Shown: positions 37,140 to 48,761, counted from the stretch's first letter. The stretch: DNA of 64,000 bases from Pseudomonas lutea (GCF_000759445.1 NZ_JRMB01000002.1:1798001-1862000), one strand, 5' to 3'. Numbers and translations are program-made. Notes: generated by a model not told the origin, from the sequence alone.

Positions 37140-38027
37140 GTGGATAAGTTCAAAGGCGCCTTGATGGTTGGGGCATTGCGGCTATTTGCCTTGTTGCCAT
37201 GGCGCGCGGTCCAATGGGTCGGCACCTGTATCGGCTGGCTGATGTGGAAATTGCCCAATCGCTCTCGCGATGTTGCGCGGATAAACCTTTCCAAATGCTT
37301 TCCCGAGCTGAGTCCGCCCGAGCTTGAAGCGTTGGTCGGCTGCAGTTTGATGGACATAGGCAAGACGCTGACCGAGAGCGCTTGCGCCTGGATCTGGCCG
37401 GCGCAGAAGTCGATCAACCTGGTGCGTGAGGTCGAAGGGCTCCAGGTACTTAAGGACGCGCTGGCATCGGGCAAGGGCGTTGTGGGTATCACGAGTCATC
37501 TTGGCAACTGGGAAGTGCTCAACCACTTTTACTGCAGTCAGTGCAAACCGATCATTTTTTACCGGCCGCCCAAACTGAAGGCCGTGGATGACCTGCTGCG
37601 CAAACAGCGCGTGCAATTGGGTAATCGCGTGGCGGCTTCTACCAAGGAAGGCATTCTCAGTGTGATCAAAGAGGTGCGCAAAGGTGGCTCGGTTGGCATC
37701 CCTGCAGATCCTGAGCCTGCCGAGTCAGCCGGCATTTTCGTCCCGTTTTGCGGAACGATTGCGCTCACCAGTAAGTTTGTGCCGAACATGCTGGCAGGTG
37801 GCAAAGCGGTAGGCGTGTTTCTTCACGCGATGCGCCTGGAGGATGGCTCGGGTTACAAAGTGGTGCTCGAAGCGGCGCCCGATGACATGTACAGCACCGA
37901 CACCGAAACGTCGGCGGCGGCCATGAGCAAAGTAGTCGAGAGGTACGTGCGGGCCTACCCAAGCCAGTACATGTGGACCATGAAGCGCTTCAAAAAACGC
38001 CCCGAAGGCGAAAAGCGCTGGTATTGA
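37140..38027 (+). CDS. htrB: Lipid A biosynthesis lauroyl acyltransferase (HtrB/LpxL type)
   Basis: This inner-membrane enzyme adds a secondary acyl chain to lipid A. The 295-residue protein has an N-terminal anchor (GALMVGALRLFALLPWRAVQ), the catalytic motif TSHLGNWEVLNHF (His-x4-Glu) and the FVPFCGTIALTSKF segment of the LpxL/HtrB family. The start is a GTG at 37140 behind GGGAG. That GTG lies inside a perfect DnaA box (37139-37147). P. aeruginosa has two such enzymes (HtrB1, HtrB2); the position here corresponds to HtrB1. Confidence 0.9.
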   Translation: MDKFKGALMVGALRLFALLPWRAVQWVGTCIGWLMWKLPNRSRDVARINLSKCFPELSPPELEALVGCSLMDIGKTLTESACAWIWPAQKSINLVREVEGLQVLKDALASGKGVVGITSHLGNWEVLNHFYCSQCKPIIFYRPPKLKAVDDLLRKQRVQLGNRVAASTKEGILSVIKEVRKGGSVGIPADPEPAESAGIFVPFCGTIALTSKFVPNMLAGGKAVGVFLHAMRLEDGSGYKVVLEAAPDDMYSTDTETSAAAMSKVVERYVRAYPSQYMWTMKRFKKRPEGEKRWY

Positions 38028-38079
38028 TCACCGGCGCAATGCCAGCCTCTTCCACCACTGCCCGATACGTTGAAGCACT

Positions 38080-38166
38080 TGTAGGCGCGCGCTTGGCCGC
38101 GAATGCGATGTGGCGGTCACCACATCCATTCCAGGGAAACCCCTCGCGAGCAAGCGCGCTCCTCCA
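38080..38166. repeat. Degenerate REPIN (paired REP elements) after htrB
   Basis: Two 24-base arms in inverted orientation (38080-38103 and 38143-38166) resemble the clean REP copies at 45535, 52315 and 61082 but carry about four mismatches in all. The 39-base spacer is close to the 41-42 bases of the others. It sits between convergent htrB and trkA and may be a decayed copy. Confidence 0.75.
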
Positions 38167-38186
38167 GTCAGCGCGCCTGGTTCGAA

Positions 38187-39560
38187 TCAGAAAAAGCTCA
38201 AGCCCACCTGAAATAGCCTTTCCACGTCCCGGATGTACTTCTTATCCACAAGGAACATGATCACGTGGTCACCGGATTCGATCACCGTGCTGTCATGGGC
38301 GATGAGCACCTGGTCAGCGCGTGTAATCGCACCGATGGTCGTGCCGGGCGGAAGGTTGATGTGCATGATCGCCTTGCCAATCACCTTGCTGGACTTCGCA
38401 TCGCCATGGGCGACAATTTCGATGGCCTCGGCCGCGCCCCGCCGCAATGAGTGCACACTGACAATGTCGCCGCGCCTCACGTGCGCCAGTAACGTCCCGA
38501 TAGTCGCGAGTTGAGGGCTGACCGCAACATCGATTTCCCCGCCCTGCACCAGGTCGACATAAGCAGGGTTATTGATGAGGGTCATGACTTTCTTCGCGCC
38601 CAGCCGTTTAGCCAGCAACGAGGACATGATGTTCGCTTCATCATCGTTGGTCAGTGCGAGGAAAAGGTCTGCGTTATCGATGTTTTCTTCCATGAGCAGG
38701 TCTCGATCGGACGAGCTCCCCTGAAGAATGACCGTGTTGTTCAGCGTGTCGGAAAGGTGTCGGCATCGGGCGGGATTCATCTCGATGATCTTGACCTGGT
38801 AGCGGTTCTCGATGGCCTCCGCCAACCGCTCACCGATTTGCCCGCCGCCTGCAATCACGATGCGCTTGTAGCTCTCGTCCAGCCGACGCATTTCGCCCAT
38901 CACGGCGCGAATATCGGCCTTGGCAGCGATGAAGAAGACCTCGTCGTCTGCTTCTATCACCGTATCGCCCTGAGGAATGATCGGACGATCACGGCGGAAA
39001 ATAGCAGCGACACGAGTGTCGACGTTTGGCATGTGCGTACGCAGTTGGCGCAGCTGCTGCCCTACAAGGGGGCCGCCGTAGTACGCCTTGACCGCCACCA
39101 TCTGGACCTTTCCGCCCGCGAAATCGATAACTTGCAGCGCGCTCGGGTATTCGATCAGGCGCTTGATGTAATGGGTCACGACTTGTTCGGGGCTGATCAG
39201 CACGTCCACCGGGATGGCGGCGTTGGCGAACAAGCCGGAGCGGGTGAGATAAGCGGACTCGCGAACGCGCGCGATCTTGGTCGGGGTTTGAAACAGCGTG
39301 TACGCGACCTGGCAGGCAACCATGTTGGTCTCGTCGCTGCTGGTGACGGCCACCAGCATGTCCGCGTCGTCCGCGCCGGCCTGACGCAGCACGGTCGGGA
39401 ACGAGCCACGACCATGCACGGTGCGGATATCAAGGCGATCGCCCAATGCACGTAGACGGTCCTGATCGGTATCAACGACAGTAATGTCGTTGGCTTCGCT
39501 GGCCAGGTGCTCGGCCAGCGTACCGCCGACCTGCCCTGCGCCGAGAATGATGATCTTCAA
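38187..39560 (-). CDS. trkA: Trk potassium uptake system NAD-binding protein TrkA
   Basis: TrkA is the cytoplasmic regulatory subunit of the Trk potassium channel. The 457 residues contain two RCK_N (Rossmann) plus RCK_C halves, with [17 protein letters not shown] at residue 3 and [16 protein letters not shown] near 235. AAGGAGA lies before the ATG. It lies 23 bases after rsmB and is the last of the def-fmt-rsmB-trkA run. The membrane partner TrkH is not in this window. Confidence 0.96.
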   Translation of the reverse strand: MKIIILGAGQVGGTLAEHLASEANDITVVDTDQDRLRALGDRLDIRTVHGRGSFPTVLRQAGADDADMLVAVTSSDETNMVACQVAYTLFQTPTKIARVRESAYLTRSGLFANAAIPVDVLISPEQVVTHYIKRLIEYPSALQVIDFAGGKVQMVAVKAYYGGPLVGQQLRQLRTHMPNVDTRVAAIFRRDRPIIPQGDTVIEADDEVFFIAAKADIRAVMGEMRRLDESYKRIVIAGGGQIGERLAEAIENRYQVKIIEMNPARCRHLSDTLNNTVILQGSSSDRDLLMEENIDNADLFLALTNDDEANIMSSLLAKRLGAKKVMTLINNPAYVDLVQGGEIDVAVSPQLATIGTLLAHVRRGDIVSVHSLRRGAAEAIEIVAHGDAKSSKVIGKAIMHINLPPGTTIGAITRADQVLIAHDSTVIESGDHVIMFLVDKKYIRDVERLFQVGLSFF

Positions 39561-39583
39561 TCAGTCTCTCCTTGAATTGATGA

Positions 39584-40906
39584 TCAGGCGACCGCAGCGA
39601 TCTTGATCAGTTTGGCGTAATAAAAGCCGTCATGCCCGCCCTCTTGCGCCAGCAGTTGTCGGCCATGAGGTTGTTTCAGGCCTGGAGGCGGATTGCCTTG
39701 TTGTCCGGCAATGTCCAGTTCCCGCGCGCCCGGCGTGCGTGTCAGGAATGCAGCGATGACTTCGGTGTTTTCGGTCGGCAGGGTCGAGCATGTCGCGTAC
39801 AGCAAGATGCCGCCGACCTCCAGCGTTGACCAAAGCGCATCCAGCAATTCGCCCTGCAGGGTGGCGAGTGCGGCAATGTCATCCGCCTGACGGGTCAGCT
39901 TGATGTCAGGGTGGCGGCGAATAACGCCGGTTGCCGAACACGGGGCATCGAGCAGAATGCGCTGGAAGGGCTTGCCGTCCCACCATTGATCCGTGGCGCG
40001 GGCATCGGCGGCGATGAGTTCGGCACTGAGGCCCAGACGGTCAAGGTTTTCTTTGACCCGCACCATGCGCTTGGCTTCCAGGTCCACCGCGACGACCCCG
40101 GCCAGGCCGGATTGTACTTCCAGCAGATGGCAGGTTTTGCCACCCGGCGCGCAGCAGGCGTCAAGCACACGCTGACCCGGGGCCAGCTCCAGCAGGTCGG
40201 CGGCCAGTTGGGCGGCCTCGTCCTGAACACTGATCCAACCGTCGGCAAAGCCCGGCAGTGAGCGCACATCGCCCGGTTCAGCCAGTACGATCCCGTCTTG
40301 GCTGAACGTGCAGGGCGTCGCGCCGATGCCTGCGTCCACCAGCAGCCGGAGGTACTCCTCGCGCGTTTTGTGCCGGCGGTTGACCCGCAAAATCATGGGT
40401 GGGTGAGCGTTGTTGGCCGCACAAATGGCTTCCCATTGCTCAGGCCACGCAGCTTTCAATGCTTTTTGCAGCCAGCGCGGGTGGGCAGTGCGCACTACTG
40501 GATCGTGCTCCAGCTCCACCAGCAAAGCCTCGCCCTCACGTTGGGCCCGACGTAACACGGCGTTGAGCAATGCTTTCGCCCAGGGTTTTTTCAGTTTGTC
40601 AGCACAGCCCACGGTTTCGCCGATGGCGGCGTGGGCCGGTACGCGAGAGTAAAAGAGCTGATACAGGCCCACCAGCAGTAAGGCCTGAACATCGTTATCA
40701 GCGGCTTTGAAGGGTTTCTGCAGCAGTTTGGCTGCCAACGCGGACAGCCTTGGCTCCCAGCGCGCGGTGCCAAATGCCAGATCCTGGGTCAGCCCCCGGT
40801 CGCGGTCCTCAACCTTGTCCAGCTGCGTCGGCAACGAGCTGTTCAAGGACGCTTTGCCACTCAATACAGCCGCGAGGGCCTTGGCAGCAGCCAGACGCGG
40901 GTTCAT
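39584..40906 (-). CDS. rsmB: 16S rRNA (cytosine-967-C5)-methyltransferase
   Basis: RsmB (Sun/Fmu) methylates C967 in 16S rRNA. The 440-residue protein has an N-terminal NusB-like domain (about 1-140), the SAM-binding [19 protein letters not shown], and the two catalytic cysteines in [19 protein letters not shown] and [13 protein letters not shown]. Its ATG overlaps the TGA of fmt (ATGA). Confidence 0.97.
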   Translation of the reverse strand: MNPRLAAAKALAAVLSGKASLNSSLPTQLDKVEDRDRGLTQDLAFGTARWEPRLSALAAKLLQKPFKAADNDVQALLLVGLYQLFYSRVPAHAAIGETVGCADKLKKPWAKALLNAVLRRAQREGEALLVELEHDPVVRTAHPRWLQKALKAAWPEQWEAICAANNAHPPMILRVNRRHKTREEYLRLLVDAGIGATPCTFSQDGIVLAEPGDVRSLPGFADGWISVQDEAAQLAADLLELAPGQRVLDACCAPGGKTCHLLEVQSGLAGVVAVDLEAKRMVRVKENLDRLGLSAELIAADARATDQWWDGKPFQRILLDAPCSATGVIRRHPDIKLTRQADDIAALATLQGELLDALWSTLEVGGILLYATCSTLPTENTEVIAAFLTRTPGARELDIAGQQGNPPPGLKQPHGRQLLAQEGGHDGFYYAKLIKIAAVA

Positions 40907-41862
40907 TGCGCATCTACCGTCAAGCCGAGCACAGTGCCGGCGGAGAATTTCTCCCGGCGACTGTTGAACAGGTCAGCGAAGCCCAGGGGTTTGCCGCCCG
41001 GTAACTGCACGCGAGTAAGAAGCAGCGCGCCGTCCGCACACGCAACCAATAGACCTGCTTTGCTGGCTTCAAGAACGGTGCCGGGTGTGCCCGCTCCCTC
41101 CGCGATCCGCGCTTCCAGAACCTTGAGCGCTTCGCCATTGAGCGTTGTGTGGCAGATAGGCCAGGGATTGAAGGCGCGCACCAGCCGCTCCAGCTCGACG
41201 GCCGGGCGGGCCCAGTCGATGCGTGCTTCGTCTTTATTCAGTTTGTGCGCATACGTTGCGAGACTGTCGTCCTGCACCTCGCCGACCAGCGTGCCTTCAG
41301 CCAGTCCTGCGATGGCTTGAATCACCGCCGTCGGGCCCAGAGCAGCAAGGCGGTCATGCAGTGTGCCGCCGGTGTCGTCGGCCGTGATCGGTGTCTTTAC
41401 CTTGAGCAGCATCGGGCCCGTGTCCAGGCCCGCTTCCATACGCATCACAGTCACGCCGCTTTGCGCATCGCCAGCTTGCACTGCGCGTTGAATGGGCGCG
41501 GCACCCCGCCAGCGTGGCAGAAGTGATGCGTGACTGTTGATGCAGCCCAGGCGTGGAATATCCAGCACTGCTTGCGGCAGGATCAGACCGTAAGCGACCA
41601 CCACCAGCAGATCAGGCCTCAGTGCGGCCAACTCGGCCTGAGCTTCCGGCGCGCGCAATGTGGGCGGCTGCAGGACTGGAATACCGTGCTGAAGGGCAAG
41701 CTGCTTGACCGGGCTTGGCATCAGCTTCTGACCACGACCGGCCGGGCGATCTGGCTGGGTGTAGACCGCAATGACGTCATAGGGACTGTCGAGCAGGGCT
41801 TTCAGGTGCTCGGCGGCGAACTCAGGGGTGCCGGCGAACACGATGCGCATTGGCTCAGTCAT
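40903..41862 (-). CDS. fmt: Methionyl-tRNA formyltransferase
   Basis: Fmt formylates initiator Met-tRNA. The 319 residues begin [20 protein letters not shown], and carry the formyl-THF site [12 protein letters not shown], then [20 protein letters not shown] with the catalytic Asn/His, followed by a C-terminal tRNA-binding domain. I chose ATG 41862 because AAGAGAAG precedes it and the frame further up (to 42096) is not like any Fmt. def lies 131 bases upstream, rsmB directly after. Confidence 0.97.
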   Translation of the reverse strand: MTEPMRIVFAGTPEFAAEHLKALLDSPYDVIAVYTQPDRPAGRGQKLMPSPVKQLALQHGIPVLQPPTLRAPEAQAELAALRPDLLVVVAYGLILPQAVLDIPRLGCINSHASLLPRWRGAAPIQRAVQAGDAQSGVTVMRMEAGLDTGPMLLKVKTPITADDTGGTLHDRLAALGPTAVIQAIAGLAEGTLVGEVQDDSLATYAHKLNKDEARIDWARPAVELERLVRAFNPWPICHTTLNGEALKVLEARIAEGAGTPGTVLEASKAGLLVACADGALLLTRVQLPGGKPLGFADLFNSRREKFSAGTVLGLTVDAQ

Positions 41863-41993
41863 GGGCTTCTCTTTGAAGGATATGGCGGCAGAAGGGCACT
41901 TGGCTGAATAGCGCCATGGGGCGGCAACGACACTATCGGCTGGCGCCCCATTGCAGGCTAATGCGCTCCTGCAGCAGAAAGGAGATGGCTGGA

Positions 41994-42500
41994 TCAGGCG
42001 TTTTGCTTGTGAAGTTTTTCCAGCTTTTTCTTGATCCGGTCGCGCTTGAGGTTGGACAGGTAGTCGACGAAAAGCTTGCCGTTCAGGTGGTCGCACTCAT
42101 GCTGAATGCACACGGCGAGCAGGCCCTCGGCGATCATTTCGTAGGGCTGGCCATCACGACCCAGCGCCTTGACCTTGACGCGTTGCGGGCGATCCACGTT
42201 TTCGTAAAAACCTGGAACAGACAGGCACCCTTCCTGGTACTGATCCATCTCTTCGGTGAGCGGCTCGATCTCGGGGTTGATGAACACCCGGGGCTCGCTG
42301 CGATCTTCGGAGAGATCCATCACTACCACGCGCTTGTGTACGTTAACCTGCGTTGCGGCCAGACCGATGCCAGGCGCTTCGTACATGGTTTCAAACATGT
42401 CGTCGACCAACTGGCGAATGCCGTCGTCCACTTCAACCACCGGCTTGGCGATGGTGCGCAGGCGCGAATCGGGAAATTCGAGGATGTTTAGTATGGCCAT
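41994..42500 (-). CDS. def: Peptide deformylase
   Basis: Def removes the formyl group from new proteins, the counterpart of Fmt. The 168-residue metalloenzyme has all three motifs: GIGLAATQ (I), EGCLSVPG (II, metal Cys) and [14 protein letters not shown] (III, two metal His and the Glu). It begins at ATG 42500 ([16 protein letters not shown]); the frame further upstream is not conserved. It diverges from the LysM gene. Confidence 0.97.
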   Translation of the reverse strand: MAILNILEFPDSRLRTIAKPVVEVDDGIRQLVDDMFETMYEAPGIGLAATQVNVHKRVVVMDLSEDRSEPRVFINPEIEPLTEEMDQYQEGCLSVPGFYENVDRPQRVKVKALGRDGQPYEMIAEGLLAVCIQHECDHLNGKLFVDYLSNLKRDRIKKKLEKLHKQNA

Positions 42501-42641
42501 ATACGTAAGGGATGCACTGTAGGGTAAAGTCAAAATCGGCTGCTAGGCTTGGGACGTCACAAGCGCGCAGCCCTTGTAAAAGCGGAAGTCTTGCAAGACT
42601 CGGCGTTTCACGCGAAGCCACATGATAAAGGGATTCACTGC

Positions 42642-43667
42642 ATGAGGAAATCACTACTCGCCCTGCTGCTGTTGGCCGCGACAGGCCTTGTCCAGGCGCA
42701 AGTACAGCTCAGGGATGGCCATCCAGAGAGTTACACCGTTGTCGCCGGTGACACGCTTTGGGACATATCCGGAAAATTTCTGAACCAGCCGTGGAAGTGG
42801 CCGCAACTGTGGCGCGCCAATCCACAGGTTCACGACCCTGATCTGATCTACCCCGGGGACACGCTAACGCTCACCTATGTCGACGGTCAGCCGCGAATCA
42901 CGGTCAACCGTGGCGAGTCTCGAGGCACTATCAAATTGTCCCCGAGGGTGCGCAGCACGCCGATTGCAGAGGCGATTCCCACGATTCCGCTGGGTGCAAT
43001 CAATGCGTTTCTGCTGAATAACAGGATCATCGACAACGCCCATCAATTTGAGGTCGCCCCCTATGTGGTGGCGGGCAATGGCGAACGAGTGCTCAGTGGT
43101 GCCGGCGATCGCATCTATGCGCGAGGCCGCTTTGAGCCGACGCACGTTGCGTATGGCATCTATCGCAAGGGCAAGACGTACGTCGATCCAGTGACAGGTG
43201 TGGTGCTGGGGATCAATGCCGATGACATCGGCAGCGGGGAGATCGTAGCTAGTGAAGGCGACGTTGCGACGCTGCAGATGCAGCGCTCGACTCAGGAAGT
43301 GCGTCTGGGCGACCGCCTTTTCGTCAGTGAAGAGCGCGGAATCAATTCGACATTTGTACCCAGTGAGCCGCAGCAGGCAGTGGATGGCACCATCATCGAC
43401 GTGCCAAGGGGTGTGACTCAGATTGGCGAGTTTGACGTAGTGACCCTTGATCGAGGTCGTCTGGATGGCCTGGCCGAAGGAAACGTGCTGGCCATTTACA
43501 AGACTGGCGAGACGGTCCGTGACCGGGTCAGTGGTGACCAGGTCAAAATTCCCGACGAGCGATCCGGGCTGTTGATGGTCTTCCGTACCTACGAGCGACT
43601 GAGCTACGCGATGGTATTGCACGCCTCCCGATCTTTGGCGGTTCAGGACAAAGTGCGTAACCCGTAA
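42642..43667 (+). CDS. Exported LysM-domain protein
   Basis: The 341-residue protein starts with a Sec signal peptide (MRKSLLALLLLAATGLVQAQ, cut near residue 20), then a LysM domain at about residues 29-78 (YTVVAGDTLWDISGKFLNQP and later PDLIYPGDTLTLTYV), which binds peptidoglycan. The rest (about 260 residues) has no domain I recognise; it is beta-rich with repeated RGR-type turns. I use ATG 42642 with AAAGGGA upstream. The order LysM-dprA beside def-fmt is common in gammaproteobacteria. The exact role in the cell wall is unknown. Confidence 0.85.
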   Translation: MRKSLLALLLLAATGLVQAQVQLRDGHPESYTVVAGDTLWDISGKFLNQPWKWPQLWRANPQVHDPDLIYPGDTLTLTYVDGQPRITVNRGESRGTIKLSPRVRSTPIAEAIPTIPLGAINAFLLNNRIIDNAHQFEVAPYVVAGNGERVLSGAGDRIYARGRFEPTHVAYGIYRKGKTYVDPVTGVVLGINADDIGSGEIVASEGDVATLQMQRSTQEVRLGDRLFVSEERGINSTFVPSEPQQAVDGTIIDVPRGVTQIGEFDVVTLDRGRLDGLAEGNVLAIYKTGETVRDRVSGDQVKIPDERSGLLMVFRTYERLSYAMVLHASRSLAVQDKVRNP

Positions 43668-43791
43668 TGCTATGTATCAGGTGTAAATCACTTTTCTCCA
43701 CCGGCGTGCTTCACTTATCAAATTGTTGTTAACAGAGTTATCCACAGGTTGGTGCACCGTTTGAGGTGAACCATGGATCAAGGAAGATCGC

Positions 43792-44904
43792 ATGCCGTTG
43801 TTCGAAAAGTCCGGTCAGTCACCTGCCGAACTGGAAGCCCGCTTGCGCTTGCACCGGCTTCCAGAGATAGGCCCAAAACGTTTTCACACCCTCATTGATG
43901 CCTTCGGCAGCGCTTCTGCTGCACTGAGTGCGCCCGCTTCGGCGTGGCGATCATTACGCCTGCCAGCGGCCTGTGCGGATGCTCGCCGCAGCGCGGAGGT
44001 GCGCGACGGCGCAAGCGTTGCATTGGCCTGGTTAGAGCGTTCCGGCCAGCATTTACTGATGTGGGACGACCCTGACTACCCTGCGCTGCTGGCTGAAATT
44101 CCTGATCCGCCGCCTATGCTATTCATCGCCGGCGACCGCTCATTGCTTGACCGTCCGCAGCTGGGAATGGTCGGCAGCAGACGGGCCTCAAGGCCAGGAC
44201 TGGACACCGCCGCAGCCTTCGCGCGCAGTTTGGCCGGGGCAGGATTTGTCATAACCAGCGGGCTGGCGCTTGGCATTGACGGCGCGGCGCATCAGGGCGC
44301 TTTGGACGTAAAAGGCGGGACGATCGGTGTGCTCGGCACCGGGATCGAAAAACTTTATCCACAGCGGCATCGTCAGCTTGCGGCGAACATGGTGGCCAAT
44401 GGAGGCGCTGTCATTTCCGAGCTGCCGCTGGACGCCGCACCTCATGCCAGCAACTTCCCTCGGCGCAACCGAATCATCAGCGGCTTGTCCCTTGGAGTGT
44501 TGGTGGTCGAGGCCAGCGTGGCCAGCGGGTCACTTATCACGGCGCGTCTTGCCGCCGAGCAGGGTCGCGAGGTCTACGCCATACCCGGTTCGATCCATCA
44601 TCCAGGCGCCAGGGGTTGTCATCAGCTCATTCGCGAGGGCGCTGTGCTCGTGGAGACCATTGATCACATTCTTGAAGCGCTGCAAGGATGGAAGAATGTC
44701 GGTCCAGCTGATGTCACAGCCGCACAGCCTCAGGCGGCACTGCATCCGCTTTTGGCGCTACTGCACGCCGCGCCTCAAACGGGCGAAGCACTGGCCCATA
44801 ACAGCGGTTGGCCCTTGCCTAAAGTGCTGGCCGCCTTGACTGAACTTGAGCTCGACAGCAGCGTGGCCTGTGAAGCCGGAAGATGGTTTGCCCGGGCACG
44901 CTGA
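43792..44904 (+). CDS. dprA: DNA processing protein DprA (Smf)
   Basis: DprA loads RecA on incoming single strands during transformation. The 370-residue protein has an N-terminal helix-hairpin-helix-like segment (LRLHRLPEIGPKRFHTLIDA), a Rossmann core with MVGSRRASRPGLDTAAAFAR and ITSGLALGIDGAAHQGAL, and a C-terminal winged helix. AAGGAAG lies before the ATG. A perfect DnaA box (44355-44363) lies within it. tsaC follows. Confidence 0.95.
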   Translation: MPLFEKSGQSPAELEARLRLHRLPEIGPKRFHTLIDAFGSASAALSAPASAWRSLRLPAACADARRSAEVRDGASVALAWLERSGQHLLMWDDPDYPALLAEIPDPPPMLFIAGDRSLLDRPQLGMVGSRRASRPGLDTAAAFARSLAGAGFVITSGLALGIDGAAHQGALDVKGGTIGVLGTGIEKLYPQRHRQLAANMVANGGAVISELPLDAAPHASNFPRRNRIISGLSLGVLVVEASVASGSLITARLAAEQGREVYAIPGSIHHPGARGCHQLIREGAVLVETIDHILEALQGWKNVGPADVTAAQPQAALHPLLALLHAAPQTGEALAHNSGWPLPKVLAALTELELDSSVACEAGRWFARAR

Positions 44905-44943
44905 GGTTAAACTGCCCGCCAGCGTAATTTGGGAGAACAAGCG

Positions 44944-45501
44944 ATGGTCAGCAGTTGGCGAGTGCAGCAAGCCGCACGAGAGATTCGAGCCGGAGCGGTG
45001 ATTGCCTACCCAACCGAAGCCGTGTGGGGTTTGGGCTGTGACCCTTGGGACGCGGAGGCGGTTTATCGCCTGCTGGCGATCAAGGCACGGCCTGTGGAAA
45101 AAGGCTTGATCCTGATTGCCGATAACATCCGTCAGTTCGACTTCCTCTTCGAAGACTTCCCCGAGCTTTGGATTGATCGAATGGCCAGCACATGGCCCGG
45201 ACCAAACACCTGGCTGGTGCCCCATCAAGGGTTATTGCCTCAGTGGATAACCGGGCAGCACGACACCGTTGCTCTGCGCGTTAGCGATCATCCGACCGTT
45301 CGCGATCTTTGCGCGTTGACCGGTCCGCTGGTGTCGACTTCCGCAAACCCGGCAGGCCGACCCGCGGCGCGTTCGCGGCTGCGGGTCGAGCAGTATTTTC
45401 ACGAGCAGTTGGACATGGTGCTGGGCGGCAGTCTGGGCGGTCGCCGCAACCCAAGTGTCATCAGGGATCTGGTGACGGCTGAGGTGGTACGGGCTGGATA
45501 A
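44944..45501 (+). CDS. tsaC: Threonylcarbamoyl-AMP synthase
   Basis: TsaC makes threonylcarbamoyl-AMP for the t6A modification at A37 of ANN-reading tRNAs. The 185-residue Sua5/YrdC-fold protein has [20 protein letters not shown] (nucleotide loop), [14 protein letters not shown] with the KxR motif, and [16 protein letters not shown] start at ATG 44944 (MVSSWRVQQ) behind GGGAG; five codons upstream there is another in-frame start with no ribosome site. It lies 39 bases after dprA, its usual neighbour. Confidence 0.95.
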   Translation: MVSSWRVQQAAREIRAGAVIAYPTEAVWGLGCDPWDAEAVYRLLAIKARPVEKGLILIADNIRQFDFLFEDFPELWIDRMASTWPGPNTWLVPHQGLLPQWITGQHDTVALRVSDHPTVRDLCALTGPLVSTSANPAGRPAARSRLRVEQYFHEQLDMVLGGSLGGRRNPSVIRDLVTAEVVRAG

Positions 45502-45534
45502 CGTCTGCCCGGTCTAGCGCTACGCCGCAACCTC

Positions 45535-45623
45535 TGTAGGAGCGCGCTTGCCCGCGAAAGCGATATGTCTGGTAAGCATTAAGTGACTGACACACCGCCT
45601 TCGCGGGCAAGCGCGCTCCTACA
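45535..45623. repeat. REPIN: inverted pair of REP elements
   Basis: Two 24-base arms (45535-45558 and 45600-45623) are exact reverse complements and enclose 41 bases. The arm begins TGTAGGAGCGCGCTTG. The same arms occur at 52315 and 61082. It lies between the convergent tsaC and quinone reductase genes and could fold into a long hairpin in RNA, so it may help end both transcripts. Such elements are mobilised by RAYT transposases, none of which is in this window. Confidence 0.95.
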
Positions 45624-45638
45624 AAGAGAAAGGCGGAA

Positions 45639-46616
45639 TCAAGGCACCAGAATGATCGACCCCATCGTTCTGCGCCCGGCCAATTCGGTGTGCGCCAGCG
45701 CTGCATCCTTGAGCGCGAACTGCTGGATGTTGTCGACTTTGACCTTCCCGCTGGCCACCATCTCGAACACTTCATCCGCCATTGCCTGCAGGGCTTGCGG
45801 CCCGTTTGCGTATGACCCCAGCGTCGGACGGGTGACGTAGAGCGAGCCTTTTTGGGCGAGGACCCCGAGGTTCACGCCGGTTACGGCTCCAGATGCGTTG
45901 CCGAAGCTGACCAATAGGCCTCGCAACTCCAGGCAATCAAGTGACGTCTCCCAAGTGTCTTTGCCTACGCCGTCGTAGACTACTGGCACCTTCTTGCCGT
46001 TCGTCAATTCCTTCACGCGCTGAACGACATCCTCCTTGCTGTAATCGATTACTTCCCACGCACCCAGCGCTTTGGCATGCGCGGCCTTTTCGGCCGAGCT
46101 CACCGTACCGATGAGTTTCACGCCCAGCGCGCTAGCCCACTGGCAGGCGATCGAACCGACGCCACCGGCAGCGGCATGAAACAGGATGGTTTCTTCGGGA
46201 CGAATTTCGTAGGTCTGGCGGAACAGGTACTGGACGGTCAAACCCTTGAGCATGACGGCGGCGCCCTGCTCGAAGCTGATGTCGTCAGGCAGCTTGGCTA
46301 CGTTCGCCCCCGGCGTTACATGGACATTCGCATACGCACCCAAGGGGCCGGTGCCATAGACCACGCGGTCGCCAACTTTGACGTGAGTCACTTCGCTGCC
46401 CACCGCTTCCACAATGCCGGCGCCTTCGTTGCCTAGCCCCGACGGGAACGAGGGCGCCGGATAGAGTCCGCTGCGAAAGTAGGTCTCGATGAAATTCACG
46501 CCAATCGCCTTGTTACGCACGCGCACGTCTTTGGGGCCTGGCGCAGGGGGCTCGAAGTCAACATAGTTGAGCACTTCCGGGCCGCCGTATTGGTCGAACT
46601 GGATACGTTTTGCCAT
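45639..46616 (-). CDS. qor: NADPH:quinone oxidoreductase (zinc-free MDR family)
   Basis: This 325-residue cytoplasmic enzyme reduces quinones with NADPH, probably as protection. It has the MDR layout: N-terminal GroES-like part (RIQFDQYGGPEVLNYVDFEP) and a C-terminal nucleotide fold with AAAGGVGSIACQWASALG. The zinc ligands of alcohol dehydrogenases are missing, as in Qor. I start at ATG 46616 with GGAG eight bases upstream. It diverges from hemF. Confidence 0.93.
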   Translation of the reverse strand: MAKRIQFDQYGGPEVLNYVDFEPPAPGPKDVRVRNKAIGVNFIETYFRSGLYPAPSFPSGLGNEGAGIVEAVGSEVTHVKVGDRVVYGTGPLGAYANVHVTPGANVAKLPDDISFEQGAAVMLKGLTVQYLFRQTYEIRPEETILFHAAAGGVGSIACQWASALGVKLIGTVSSAEKAAHAKALGAWEVIDYSKEDVVQRVKELTNGKKVPVVYDGVGKDTWETSLDCLELRGLLVSFGNASGAVTGVNLGVLAQKGSLYVTRPTLGSYANGPQALQAMADEVFEMVASGKVKVDNIQQFALKDAALAHTELAGRRTMGSIILVP

Positions 46617-46728
46617 TTGCTTACTCCGTCGTTGATCGGAACTGCAGGGGATCACTGTCGATGCCAAAGGGGTCTATCGGACTCCTTCGCTCGCGCTGCG
46701 TCAACTGCGGCATCCGCCATGCCGGTGA

Positions 46729-47762
<1,034 letters not shown>

Positions 47763-47763
<1 letters not shown>

Positions 47764-48593
47764 TGACTGATCAATACGTCGTTTTCGGCAACCCCATCGC
47801 GCACAGCAAATCGCCATTGATCCATCGCCTGTTCGCCGAGCAGACGGGGCAGTCGCTGGATTACCAGACATCGCTGGCGCCGCTGGACGGCTTCACTGCC
47901 TTCGCCAAGGCGTTTTTCGAGACAGGCCGTGGCGCCAACGTCACTGTGCCCTTCAAGGAACAAGCGTACCGGCTGGCCGATCAGTTGACAGAGCGCGGCC
48001 GCCGTGCGGGGGCGGTCAATACCCTGGCCGTGCAAGCAGATGGCAGCTTGCTGGGCGACAACACTGACGGCGCAGGCCTGGTTCGGGACCTTAAGGTCAA
48101 TCATGGCGTCACGCTCAAGGACAGACGCATTCTGGTGCTGGGGGCTGGCGGTGCGGTGCGCGGTGCGCTCGAACCCCTACTGGCGGAAGATCCCTACGTG
48201 CTGGTGGTTGCCAATCGCACGGTTGAAAAGGCTGAAAAGCTGGCCCAGGAATTCGCTGACATTGGCCCGGTGTTGCCCGCAGGCTATGACTGGCTGGAAG
48301 AGCCGGTGGACCTCATTATCAACGCGACGTCGGCGAGCCTTTCCGGCGAAATGCCGCCTATTGCGCCTGGCCTGATTAAGCCCGGTGAAACCTTCTGCTA
48401 CGACATGATGTACAGCAAGGAGCCAACCGCGTTCTGCCGCTGGGCTGTGCAGCACGACGCCGGTCAGGCGGTTGATGGATTGGGGATGTTGGTCGAGCAG
48501 GCAGCCGAGGCGTTTTATCTGTGGCGCGGCGTGCGGCCGGAATCAGCGCCCGTGTTGGCGGAACTGCGGCGGTTGATGGCTCAGAACGGATAA
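47763..48593 (+). CDS. aroE: Shikimate dehydrogenase
   Basis: AroE reduces 3-dehydroshikimate to shikimate, using NADPH, on the way to aromatic amino acids. The 276-residue protein starts [20 protein letters not shown] (substrate-binding Ser pair), has [17 protein letters not shown] with the catalytic Lys, NTDGAG with the catalytic Asp, and [12 protein letters not shown] (NADP fold). ATG 47763 overlaps the hemF stop (TGATG), so it is coupled to hemF. Confidence 0.97.
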
Positions 48594-48616
48594 GGCTCTC
48601 TGCATACTTATCCCCC

Positions 48617-48746
48617 TGTGGGAGCGAGCTTGCCCGCGAAGACGCCATTCCAACCGCTGAACATCTAGCGAATGTACCGACTTCTCGCGAGCGAGCTCAC
48701 TCCCAAACGCGGATATGGGCCCTGTAAGAGTGAGCTTGCTCGCGAT
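48617..48746. repeat. Cluster of three diverged REP elements
   Basis: Three arms of the REP type occur: 48617-48640 (+), 48682-48705 (inverted) and 48723-48746 (+). They share the GAGCTTGC core but differ from the GCGCGCTTG family at 45535 and 52315, so they are another REP subgroup. They lie between aroE and the minus-strand choline-binding protein gene. Confidence 0.85.
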
Positions 48747-48761
48747 ACTTCTCGTCTGTGC

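Noticed and set aside
38511..39455. 314-codon plus-strand frame opposite trkA
   Set aside because: Antisense shadow; trkA has both Rossmann motifs in the other frame.
41863..42096. Upstream extension of the fmt frame to 42096
   Set aside because: The extra 78 codons overlap the end of def and are not like Fmt; ATG 41862 has a ribosome site.
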